Assembly: GCA_964558395.1 (NCBI GenBank)
Contig: CAZLDS010000031.1
Coordinates: 1-34,814 of the forward strand
Direction of reading: 5' to 3'
DNA: 34,814 bases
Source: CSP1-5 sp964558395
Lineage (GTDB): Bacteria; Methylomirabilota; Methylomirabilia; Methylomirabilales; CSP1-5
Shown here: positions 9,201 through 15,315 of the stretch, piece after piece
Layout of the letters: each line of letters opens with the position of its first letter
Position numbering within the stretch: the stretch's first letter is position 1
Made by a program: the position numbers and the translations under genes
Notes under the pieces: model-generated
Databases searched by the model: none
Seen by the model: only the letters and a program-made list of their open reading frames with translations
Told to the model about the DNA's origin: nothing

Positions 9201-9727
9201 GCCGGGTTCTGGGCCAGCACCGTCCCCTCAAAGATCGTGAGCAACGTCCGGTTGGCCTCGACGTTGATCAAGAATTCGGTCCCCCGCACCCCCGCAATCG
9301 TGTACGGGGTCTTGACGTCGAGGCTGCCGGGACCGCGGCTGAAAAAATGGGCCGCTCCCTTGATCAGATCGACCACCCCGGTTCGTTCTTCCTTCACGGC
9401 CTCGATGGTGATCGTCGTGTTCGCATTGAGGCGGAGCACCGATTGGTCGAGCATGGCCAGGTCGGCACGGCTCTTGTCCCGGACGCGAATCTTGTCCCCG
9501 GCCTGTAACGTGTCTTTGAGCTTGACGGGTTGCCACTCTGTTCCACCCGCTCTTTGGGCCTCGACGGTTCCTTGCACCGACACCACGGTCGCAATGGGCC
9601 CGGGCTGTTGCCCAAGAGCCGCCGGGGGGTACGCCGCCGCGATCGCCATGCTGAGGCATACCATCATGACGCGCAGACCGAGGCGCGGTTGATCCATGAT
9701 TCCGGAAGGATGTGAGTCAGCGTTCAT
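6284..9727 (-). CDS. FecR-domain / TPR / outer-membrane beta-barrel protein
   Basis: A 1147-residue exported protein. A signal peptide (core VMMVCLSMAIAAAY, cleavage near AALGQ) is followed by a FecR domain (about 45-190, including DTLQAGDKIRV and IAGVRGTEFLI), a long array of TPR units (about 230-590, motifs such as ALALKPNDPNAL and AVELDPQNALAWARLAELW), and a C-terminal beta-strand-rich region with TonB-receptor-like features (about 640-1147, ending RVTLSFP). The ATG at 9727 has GGAGGGGG 4-11 bp upstream; an in-frame TTG at 9799 lacks this support. The FecR part would be periplasmic here, since it follows a signal peptide, unlike the membrane-anchored anti-sigma FecR. No plug domain or TonB box is evident, so substrate uptake is unproven. 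The following gene encodes a small exported protein. Confidence 0.88.
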   Translation of the reverse strand: MNADSHPSGIMDQPRLGLRVMMVCLSMAIAAAYPPAALGQQPGPIATVVSVQGTVEAQRAGGTEWQPVKLKDTLQAGDKIRVRDKSRADLAMLDQSVLRLNANTTITIEAVKEERTGVVDLIKGAAHFFSRGPGSLDVKTPYTIAGVRGTEFLINVEANRTLLTIFEGTVLAQNPAGSLTLTGGQSAVAEAGKAPVLRVVARPRDAVQWALYYPPVVWFRPDEFAAGPGWQGKVRQSLEAYRKGDLQRAFDAIATVPDTVPDPRFFGYRASLLLAVGRVDEANADIGRALALKPNDPNALALQTIIALVQNDRHKALEVAQKAVEVAPDSATARIALSYAQQARFDLEGARASLEKAVELDPQNALAWARLAELWSSFGYLDKARDAAQRAVALDPDLSLTQTILGFAYLTEVDIKQAKAAFEKAIALDQAAALPRLGLGLAKIRDGDLDKGGRDIEIAASLDPNNSLIRSYLGKTYYEEKRTTLDEREYTVAKELDPQDPTPYFYDAIAKQTTNRPVEALRDYQKAVELNDNRAVYRSKLLLDSDLAARSAAQARIYTNLGFQQLALVEGWKSVNIDPSNFSAHRFLADSYAALPRHEIARVSELLQSQLLQPINITPIQPLLAESNLFLISAQGPGVLSFNEFNPLFNRDQVVVQTTGLVGEQDTYGGEGIVSGIYKKFSFSGSGNHFQSHGWRTNADQNDNIADAFAQLELSPKTSIQAEFRYRHSDRGDLRLRFFPDDFFPGERNKDETKTFRLGGRHAFSPGSTVLTSLMYQHKDTSLIDEQPPEPALLSLDIEIPESSYSAEAQHLFRSQYFNLTSGAGFFYVDGEINSTLGLDLPPPPVGPGPIDVSQTTLTQVHHFNAYGYGYVNWLKDVTFTVGVSVDALYGDFPGGDLTQWNPKFGVTWNPFPSTTVRGAIFSTVKRTLITDQTLEPTQVAGFNQFFDDFNLTQAWNYGGAIDQKFTENIWGGGEVTYRDLTVPFLDFTVDPANPPTREASWDEFLARAYLFWTPLPWFALRAEYQYEKLSRDTQFPEGVTKAHTHRVPLGATFFHPSGLGASLSGTYYHQDGDFTGAATGEPRSGVDAFWIVDMAINYRLPKRYGFITFGVTNLFNQGFQFFDNDLRNASIQPTRTIFGRVTLSFP

Positions 9728-9745
9728 CGGACCCCCTCCAAACGC

Positions 9746-9766
9746 TCGATCGAGTATTCCGATCGA
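9746..9766. promoter_or_regulatory. Inverted repeat in front of the FecR-TPR-barrel gene
   Basis: TCGATCG (9746-9752) and CGATCGA (9760-9766) form a perfect 7-7-7 inverted repeat with AGTATTC between the arms. It lies about 20 bp upstream of the ATG at 9727, next to the ribosome-binding site, so it could be an operator or an mRNA hairpin masking initiation. No regulator is identified. Confidence 0.4.
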
Positions 9767-9803
9767 TTCGTACAAAAACGACGGCTTAAACGACGACAAA
9801 AGG

Positions 9804-9823
9804 ATTTGAAGCTATTTGAAGCT
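9804..9823. repeat. Perfect 10-bp tandem repeat
   Basis: ATTTGAAGCT occurs twice back to back (9804-9813 and 9814-9823) between terminator copy 2 and the inverted repeat upstream of the FecR-type gene. It could be a regulator-binding direct repeat or simple slippage. Confidence 0.5.
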
Positions 9824-9838
9824 ACTAGTGGTCCCAGC

Positions 9839-9880
9839 AAAAAAAAATGCCCTCCCGGGCTGTGCTCCGCCCGGGAAGGC
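9839..9880 (-). terminator. Intrinsic terminator, copy 2
   Basis: A 12-bp stem with one mismatch (9849-9860 with 9869-9880), an 8-nt loop and a run of nine U on the minus-strand transcript (9847-9839). It is nearly identical to the terminator at 5252-5298, including part of the loop (GTGCT on the plus strand). It lies between the leader promoter at about 10200 and the FecR-type gene, so it would stop that leader transcript before the gene. Confidence 0.75.
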
Positions 9881-9954
9881 GTCGGGTTCTTCTGGTGCGT
9901 CTTCGCTTGTGTCCGAAGTGGACAAATGGCTATCGTCACCCCGGTTCCATCATG

Positions 9955-10020
9955 CTACTCTTCCCCTATTCCGTCGCCTCCCCCGGGCAGCACCAAAAGC
10001 GCCGCTAGGATGTTCTTCAT
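9955..10020 (-). CDS. Possible 21-residue leader peptide
   Basis: A short frame starts with ATG at 10020, preceded by AGGGA at 5-6 bp, and ends with TAG. It encodes a peptide beginning MKNILAALLVLP and continuing Gly- and Glu-rich. It sits between the promoter at 10178-10206 and terminator copy 2, where a leader or small membrane peptide could be encoded. It is too short to trust on coding statistics, and I recognise no family. Confidence 0.25.
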   Translation of the reverse strand: MKNILAALLVLPGGGDGIGEE

Positions 10021-10141
10021 AACTTCCCTATTTCATGGCGACTTCCGCATGCTAGAGCACGAATGTCACAGATGAATGACGACTGTGTAACATCTGCATA
10101 AGAATTCGCTTTCGCCCCAAAAACTTCACAAATCGGTCTTA

Positions 10142-10206
10142 TGACCTAGGTCAGCGGATTTTATGACCGGTATCAGTACATAACTGATCCTATTTCGATG
10201 TGTCAA
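10142..10206 (-). promoter_or_regulatory. Promoter with CRP/FNR-type palindrome driving a short leader
   Basis: Reading leftward, TTGACA (10206-10201), a 17-bp spacer and TTATGT (10183-10178) form a good sigma70 promoter. Just downstream lies the perfect palindrome TGACCTAGGTCA (10142-10153), a TGAC-N4-GTCA site of the kind bound by CRP/FNR-superfamily regulators such as HcpR. TTATGACC also occurs twice, 22 bp apart (10139-10146 and 10161-10168). With the palindrome downstream of the -10, repression is more likely than activation. The transcript would run about 330 nt to terminator copy 2. Confidence 0.5.
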
Positions 10207-10574
10207 GCAAAATCGACATCCCGTTCTATTTCGCCGCGCTTGTGCAAATTATCACAAAGGGCAAAAAAGCCGGGGGCAGGCATTACGATGAGCAAAGTCC
10301 ACAGCGCAAGGAAAGAATCGCGTCCGTCTGTTTCTCAATGAATTGTGAAGAATTTCGCTTCGCGCGGATCGTCCAGGGGGAGGAACCAGGACAGAAGATC
10401 TCTCGGGGGCGTAGCGCGGAAATTGGGCGATTGGACGAGACCAGGATTATCGGACGAGGACCAGTCAGGGGCCATCGTATAACCGAGGGGGTGGCAAGGC
10501 GGAATTTCCGGCCGGCGTCGGCAATGTCTGGGGGGGAATTTGGGAGCACGAAGTGGAGGCGGCTTGGACTTGGT
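10207..10574. other. Intergenic region without a recognised feature
   Basis: This stretch lies between the leader promoter and the end of the exported protein gene at 10575. No RNA gene, terminator or mobile element was recognised. A plus-strand open frame beginning at 10200 runs through it and into the opposite-strand gene, and is probably not coding. Confidence 0.5.
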
Positions 10575-11471
10575 TTACTTCTTTTTCGGTTCAAAGACGA
10601 GAAATTTGGGCCCTTGCCACTCCCGCTTCTGAAAGGCGGCTTCCGATATGACGATGAGATAGCCTTCTTCCAGCAGAACCTGTATGCCCCTCTTCGCACT
10701 CCCTGGCATGTTGAAGTGAGCTAACTCTGTCTTCCCGAAGAGCATTTCGATTGGATATTCCCGAAACCAACCAGACGCAAGCCACTCGTTGACGTAGAGC
10801 CGATACAACTGCTGATCAACGTTAACCTTCTCTGTGAAGGGGGCCAGCATCGACTCGCGACCCACCTCAAATCCCAGTTCTTCAAATTTCTGTCCCCACT
10901 TTTCGAGGGCTTCAATTTCCTCTTTGGCCTTCTTCACCCGGGGGTGCTGCGGATATCTATTGATAAATCTTTGATAGCTGCTGATTAAGGCTAAACGACC
11001 CTTTTCATTCAAGCCACCCTCTGAAAACGCGGCGTAGTCGTATCCGATCAACTCGAAGAAAACCGTGCCCGTGTATTCACTGCGCGGAAACGACGCTTGG
11101 AGTTCCTCGTAGCGCTTGCGCGTCGGCCTATACTCACCTCCGAAAACTTCGTTATACCTCAGGTACTCCGGATGATTCTGCGCATACACGTAATAGGGAC
11201 TCACATCTGCTCCCGCATCTCGGCCTGCCAACCGTCCGATCTCTTTTTCATTCTTCCACAGCCAATAGATCACTTCCCCGGTCCTCGGCGTAACCGTTTC
11301 GAGCAATTCAACGGATTGAATATACTTCCCTTCCTTGTACAAATCCTGGCCCATCGTTAATAGGTCCTCGTCCTCGAACTCCCCCGAAACGGCAGGGAGG
11401 GCCACCCCGAGAATCAACACCAGGAGGAGGGCAGCCTTTCCTGTTCTCCTGTATCCGTGCACTTGGCTCAT
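10575..11471 (-). CDS. Exported TPR-like protein of unknown function
   Basis: A 298-residue protein with an N-terminal signal peptide or anchor (core AALLLVLILGVALPAVSG) and a predicted periplasmic helical body. Segments such as DLYKEGKYIQSVELLE and YQRFINRYPQHPRVKKAKEEIEALE resemble the TPR units of tol-pal-associated or outer-membrane assembly lipoproteins. No lipobox Cys and no enzyme motif is seen. The ATG at 11471 has only a weak upstream GGGA. It is third in a row of three same-direction genes of unknown role (13803 to 10575), with a 106-bp gap before it. Base composition of this three-gene stretch looks less GC-rich than its neighbours. Confidence 0.75.
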   Translation of the reverse strand: MSQVHGYRRTGKAALLLVLILGVALPAVSGEFEDEDLLTMGQDLYKEGKYIQSVELLETVTPRTGEVIYWLWKNEKEIGRLAGRDAGADVSPYYVYAQNHPEYLRYNEVFGGEYRPTRKRYEELQASFPRSEYTGTVFFELIGYDYAAFSEGGLNEKGRLALISSYQRFINRYPQHPRVKKAKEEIEALEKWGQKFEELGFEVGRESMLAPFTEKVNVDQQLYRLYVNEWLASGWFREYPIEMLFGKTELAHFNMPGSAKRGIQVLLEEGYLIVISEAAFQKREWQGPKFLVFEPKKK

Positions 11472-11577
11472 GCGTCTTGTCCCGATGTGAAATAGTCAGA
11501 GGGTCCCTTGGCAGGACTATTGTAGCAGGGTGTGAAGCGCCTTTCGAGTCATCGGGAATGTTACGCGGTGGGTGCGG

Positions 11578-12450
11578 TCACGAATCGCCGTGATCAGTTT
11601 CCGGCCATCCCGTCGACTGAGGTCCCGGAAATGCATCAGGTACGCCTTCCTCGTTCCATCCTTGCTCGACCACACAAGTCTCACGCGGCCCCTCATCCCT
11701 GCTGCATCCCCCCCTCGCCTCTCTTGAGCTTTTCAGATTAATCTGGGTCACCAGGAAAGGACTCATGTCTGTCACATCAAGGCTGTCGCATTCGTCCCGA
11801 AGCCGTTCCGGGTCGCTCGGATCCACGGGATACCGACCCAGCTCTTCCTGGATAGTCTCCATGCCGATCTGCCCGTCTCTCTCCAGCGCTTTACAGATCT
11901 CTTTCGTCGCCTCCGGGGGAACGCCACTTCGCTCACACACGTCCTCCACCTCCAGTATGACGCCCGTCGCCGTTGTATTATTTAACATCTGGTGCGTGCT
12001 CCGTTCAAACTTCTCGAGCACGCCTGCGGGAACTCGGTGTTTGGCCATTAGATTTTCTTTCCGATAATCGGTCTCCGTCACGGGCACATTGTAGGGTTTC
12101 AGCTTTCCAAGGAGGTTCCTCAGGGGCCGGGCTTCCCGATCCACGTAGAAGCAGTACGCAATGCTTCCAAACTCAATTTCCTGAGGACCGCGTGACCGAA
12201 CCGAGGGATCTGAAACCCGATCGATCACGACTAACCGGTCGACAAGGACCTGGTACTCTACGAAGAAGTGGTAGACAGCATGGAACAGGAGAGGCAGGCC
12301 CGGGAACACCGCCAGGATGGTCAGGAGTAGGACAATGACGACTGGATTTCCGAGGATTACCCCTGTCGCGGCCACGCTGAGCCCGACCACCAGTGGGTAT
12401 AAGACCAGCTTCCTATCGTCGGGCAGAACTGATGGTCTCAGCGGACGCAC
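11578..12450 (-). CDS. Membrane protein of unknown function
   Basis: A 290-residue protein. Two adjacent hydrophobic helices (about residues 16-60: LVLYPLVVGLSVAATG and VVIVLLLTILAVFPGLPLLF) are followed by a soluble domain that begins with a beta-strand-rich segment (VEYQVLVDRLVVIDRV...), loosely like membrane-anchored PH-type domains. The rest is helical and polar, and the C-terminus is low-complexity and acidic. The start is GTG at 12450; GAGGAG lies upstream but at a long spacing, so the start is uncertain. It is 42 bp downstream of the gene at 12493-13803 and probably co-transcribed with it. No family assigned. Confidence 0.65.
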   Translation of the reverse strand: MRPLRPSVLPDDRKLVLYPLVVGLSVAATGVILGNPVVIVLLLTILAVFPGLPLLFHAVYHFFVEYQVLVDRLVVIDRVSDPSVRSRGPQEIEFGSIAYCFYVDREARPLRNLLGKLKPYNVPVTETDYRKENLMAKHRVPAGVLEKFERSTHQMLNNTTATGVILEVEDVCERSGVPPEATKEICKALERDGQIGMETIQEELGRYPVDPSDPERLRDECDSLDVTDMSPFLVTQINLKSSREARGGCSRDEGPRETCVVEQGWNEEGVPDAFPGPQSTGWPETDHGDS

Positions 12451-12492
12451 GGAACAGAGGCTTCTCCTCGCTGAGGCGAGTGCTCGATCACC

Positions 12493-13803
12493 TTAGAAAT
12501 GAATCCGTGCGAGGTGGTCATTCGTCTGCGCCCCGCGTTGGCCTTCTCTTCCCCCCGAGTCCACCAGGTCCATCCCCACGGAATAGATGACTTTCCCTTC
12601 CGCAGAGTATCGCAACGCTTTCCCATCATACGGGTCGTCGGGCACGTCGTCCATGTATCGAGGAACTAAATCATCCAGCGAAGCTGGATACTGTCCCGTT
12701 TCCATCTTATATGCCCGTGACGCAAGCAACACCTGCGTCGCTGCCACGGAGAAGTCGTCCTCGCAGCGTGTTTCATGGATAGTAGCCGCATATCGAGGCA
12801 TGGCAACATCATACAAAATCTTGCCAGCAAGATTTTCCGTAATAATCCATTGGGGCATTGATGAAGGCGTAAGACGCTTTACCTCGCTCCCCGTCCGGAC
12901 GCCGCAAGGCACGTCTACATTTTCGATCTGGGATCGTAAGAAATCCCCGAACAATGATTTTGTTTTGTTGGGTTTGAAATAAAAACGATATGCTTTGAGC
13001 GGTTCGATTGTCCCGCCGACTTCCGACGTCAGGTGGCCTGAATTCACCTCATCAATTGCCCAGACAAGAAATCCATATTCACGCTTAAACGCCTTTTTCA
13101 ATCCCTCCTCGTTCTGCTTATATTTCTCTAGCTTCTTCACGTAAGACATCAAGACTTCAGGGGACAGACTCGTGGACTGGACTATCTGGCGTATCCGGCC
13201 TAACCCGATATTCTTCATATCGGCGGCCAATGCGTAATGGACCACGGAACCTTGCGAATCCTGCACTTTTTGCCCATTCGCTACTATCTTCAGCGCCTCC
13301 GTCAGCGCCTCTCCGTCCCTTCCACGTCTAAACAAGACTGCGGCCTTTAATGAACTCACCCGGGCCACATTTCTAAAGGAAAGTATAGCATCAAAGGAAG
13401 GATCCGCGTAATCGTCAGCGCTGGGATCCTGAAACTGGGGCTTGCGGGCCGCGTCATCGAAATATTGGAGGGCTTTCTCATTCCGATACAGCATGTCGCG
13501 GACAAAGCGCTCATTCCATCTCGCCCCACTCAGGTGTTTCTGGAGCAAACCAGGGTTTCCGGTCGGCTGGTACAGATACATCTGTATTCTGGCCAGGGAA
13601 TAGTAGGCATTATCCTCATAACGGACGGTGACTCCCGGGAGGTGCAAATCACTATCGTTCGGAGGGGAGGTGTCGCTCGCGAAAATACTCAGAACGGTTC
13701 CGAGGATTGCGAAGACAATAGACAGAATTATCTGCACTGGGCCCATGGCACGATCGCTCCCGAAGCCTTCGTAATCCTTCCCTTTGTCACGACTCAGGGG
13801 CAT
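12493..13803 (-). CDS. Membrane-anchored protein with a type II secretion pseudopilin-like C-terminal segment
   Basis: A 436-residue protein with one N-terminal membrane helix (VQIILSIVFAILGTVLSIFA, about 23-42) and a large outer domain. The C-terminus has the pattern YKMETGQYPASLDDLVPRY...PDDPYDGKALRY...VIYSVGMD, seen in many pseudopilin-like and planctomycete/acidobacterial hypothetical proteins, where it forms a small beta-sheet domain. Two starts are plausible: ATG at 13803 with GAGGGT at a long spacing, or ATG at 13746 with GGGAG about 10 bp upstream; the latter places the helix right at the N-terminus. It heads a three-gene run of unknowns. Function unknown. Confidence 0.7.
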   Translation of the reverse strand: MPLSRDKGKDYEGFGSDRAMGPVQIILSIVFAILGTVLSIFASDTSPPNDSDLHLPGVTVRYEDNAYYSLARIQMYLYQPTGNPGLLQKHLSGARWNERFVRDMLYRNEKALQYFDDAARKPQFQDPSADDYADPSFDAILSFRNVARVSSLKAAVLFRRGRDGEALTEALKIVANGQKVQDSQGSVVHYALAADMKNIGLGRIRQIVQSTSLSPEVLMSYVKKLEKYKQNEEGLKKAFKREYGFLVWAIDEVNSGHLTSEVGGTIEPLKAYRFYFKPNKTKSLFGDFLRSQIENVDVPCGVRTGSEVKRLTPSSMPQWIITENLAGKILYDVAMPRYAATIHETRCEDDFSVAATQVLLASRAYKMETGQYPASLDDLVPRYMDDVPDDPYDGKALRYSAEGKVIYSVGMDLVDSGGREGQRGAQTNDHLARIHF

Positions 13804-13938
13804 GCAATTTCCGGACCCTCGGGGTGGGTATATCTGGGCTGCAGCGGGAAGGAGTACCTCGGTCCCTCATCCTCCCACGTTCGGGAATTGGCATTGGACT
13901 GGTCGGGTGATATGGTGAGGTGGGCCGTGAGCGTGTGA

Positions 13939-14991
13939 TTAGCTTCGCCAGCGGAGGGTCTGAGGGGCGATTGGGTTCACGAATGGTCGCCCCTCTTCTT
14001 CCGCGCGCAGCCACTCGGTCTTCAATCGATGATACCACTTCGCCTGTGTGTCTGCATCGTCAATCAGCATCAAACCGGGGTCGTAGGTCAGCCCCTCTTG
14101 CTGCTTGACCACGACATCGCAGTCCTGTTTCAGGAAAATGCGGGCCAGGCGCTGGAGCAGAGGCCGAGCCATCCCGAGCCAGGGCAGCGTCCAGTACAGG
14201 CACTGGTGCACCTCCGTCTCGGATTCGGTGATCGGCGTGATCGCCGTCAAGCCCACCGCCACGTGCCGGTCGCCCTTAATGTGCTCCACGCGCAAACCCG
14301 GGAGACGATAGGTGATCTCCGTGGTGACCTCGTCGCCGAGAAACTTGTAGACACGGTTCTCCGCTGGCAGCCGGTGCCTTTTCATGCGCCAGCCGAGGGG
14401 CGCTGGCTCGAATTCCTTCTGCTTCTCGCGGAGGGTCCGCGCCTGCTTTTTCCACCACCACGAGGTGTGCACGAAGGCGGCGTGCGTCGGATCCATGAGG
14501 CCGAAGGCCGCGTGGTCGGTATTGCACGGAAAGATCATGGAGACGGCAACCTGCGGGTTTCCGTCGCCGATATCCGGGAGCACGGGAGGCTCGGGTAGGT
14601 CGTCCACCTGGTGTTGCCGCCGCTCGGCGAAGTAGACCCAGACATTGCCCTGCACGTCACGACAGGGATAGCTCCTCACCCGGATGCGCGAGACACCAAA
14701 CTCCTGGTCCGGGAGGAGCGATGGGATTTCCGTACAGCGGCCGGCGGGATCAAACTTCCACCCGTGATAGCCGCAGATGACCTCAGACCCGTCAAAGCTC
14801 CCATAGCGCAGCGGGATGCCGCGGTGAGGGCAGATGTCCCTGAGAGCGAAAGGCATGCCAGCCGCGGTCCGGCCCAACAGAAGCGGTTCGCCCATGACGG
14901 TCTTCGCAACGACTCGTCCCTTCTTCAGGGCAGAACTCGAAAGTGCAACGTACCAGAAGTTCCAGAGGAGCGGGGCGGCATTCTTACTCAT
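13939..14991 (-). CDS. Rieske non-heme iron oxygenase, large subunit
   Basis: A predicted mono- or dioxygenase of the Rieske oxygenase superfamily, 350 residues. The [2Fe-2S] ligands are C-x-H in ICPHRGIP (about residue 54) and C-x2-H in CGYHGWKF (about 74). The mononuclear iron site is DPTHAAFVH near residue 170, so both metal centres appear intact. Overall length and the motif spacing resemble vanillate-demethylase and pheophorbide-oxygenase-like enzymes; the substrate cannot be inferred. AGGAAGAG just upstream supports ATG at 14991 over a TTG at 15024. No ferredoxin or reductase partner lies nearby, so electrons must come from elsewhere. It is transcribed away from the hexosaminidase gene and alone in its direction here. 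Confidence 0.9.
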   Translation of the reverse strand: MSKNAAPLLWNFWYVALSSSALKKGRVVAKTVMGEPLLLGRTAAGMPFALRDICPHRGIPLRYGSFDGSEVICGYHGWKFDPAGRCTEIPSLLPDQEFGVSRIRVRSYPCRDVQGNVWVYFAERRQHQVDDLPEPPVLPDIGDGNPQVAVSMIFPCNTDHAAFGLMDPTHAAFVHTSWWWKKQARTLREKQKEFEPAPLGWRMKRHRLPAENRVYKFLGDEVTTEITYRLPGLRVEHIKGDRHVAVGLTAITPITESETEVHQCLYWTLPWLGMARPLLQRLARIFLKQDCDVVVKQQEGLTYDPGLMLIDDADTQAKWYHRLKTEWLRAEEEGRPFVNPIAPQTLRWRS

Positions 14992-15315
14992 GTTCGCTCT
15001 TCCTGTTTCTCGATGGACTCGCAACGGAGCACATCACTCATCGTCCACCAGCGGCTGTTCTCGCGCCATCCATCATCTTACCGATCTGCCTCCCCCATGA
15101 CGAAATCGACACTGCCGATATCATGGTCTTGGCCTCGGGCATGCTTGAGCCCTCATACCTGCCAGGCCGCCTCTCGATACACTCGTGTCATGATACCCCC
15201 CGCGTCTAGGGCTTTCAAGGCAGAAAGGCCGTCCGGTCATTGACCATTGGATGGGAACCCGATAGAGTCATGCCCGACTGAAGGCTAAACTCTCGTCCCC
15301 CTGATTCGACGTCCT
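14992..15315. other. Divergent intergenic region
   Basis: It separates the leftward Rieske oxygenase gene from the rightward hexosaminidase gene, so it must hold promoters for both. I see the oxygenase ribosome-binding site (AGGAAGAG near 14996-15004) but no convincing -35/-10 pair, RNA gene or repeat. Confidence 0.5.

Noticed and set aside
10200..10724. Plus-strand 174-codon frame
   Set aside because: Lacks a ribosome-binding site and family resemblance, and overlaps the opposite-strand exported-protein gene.
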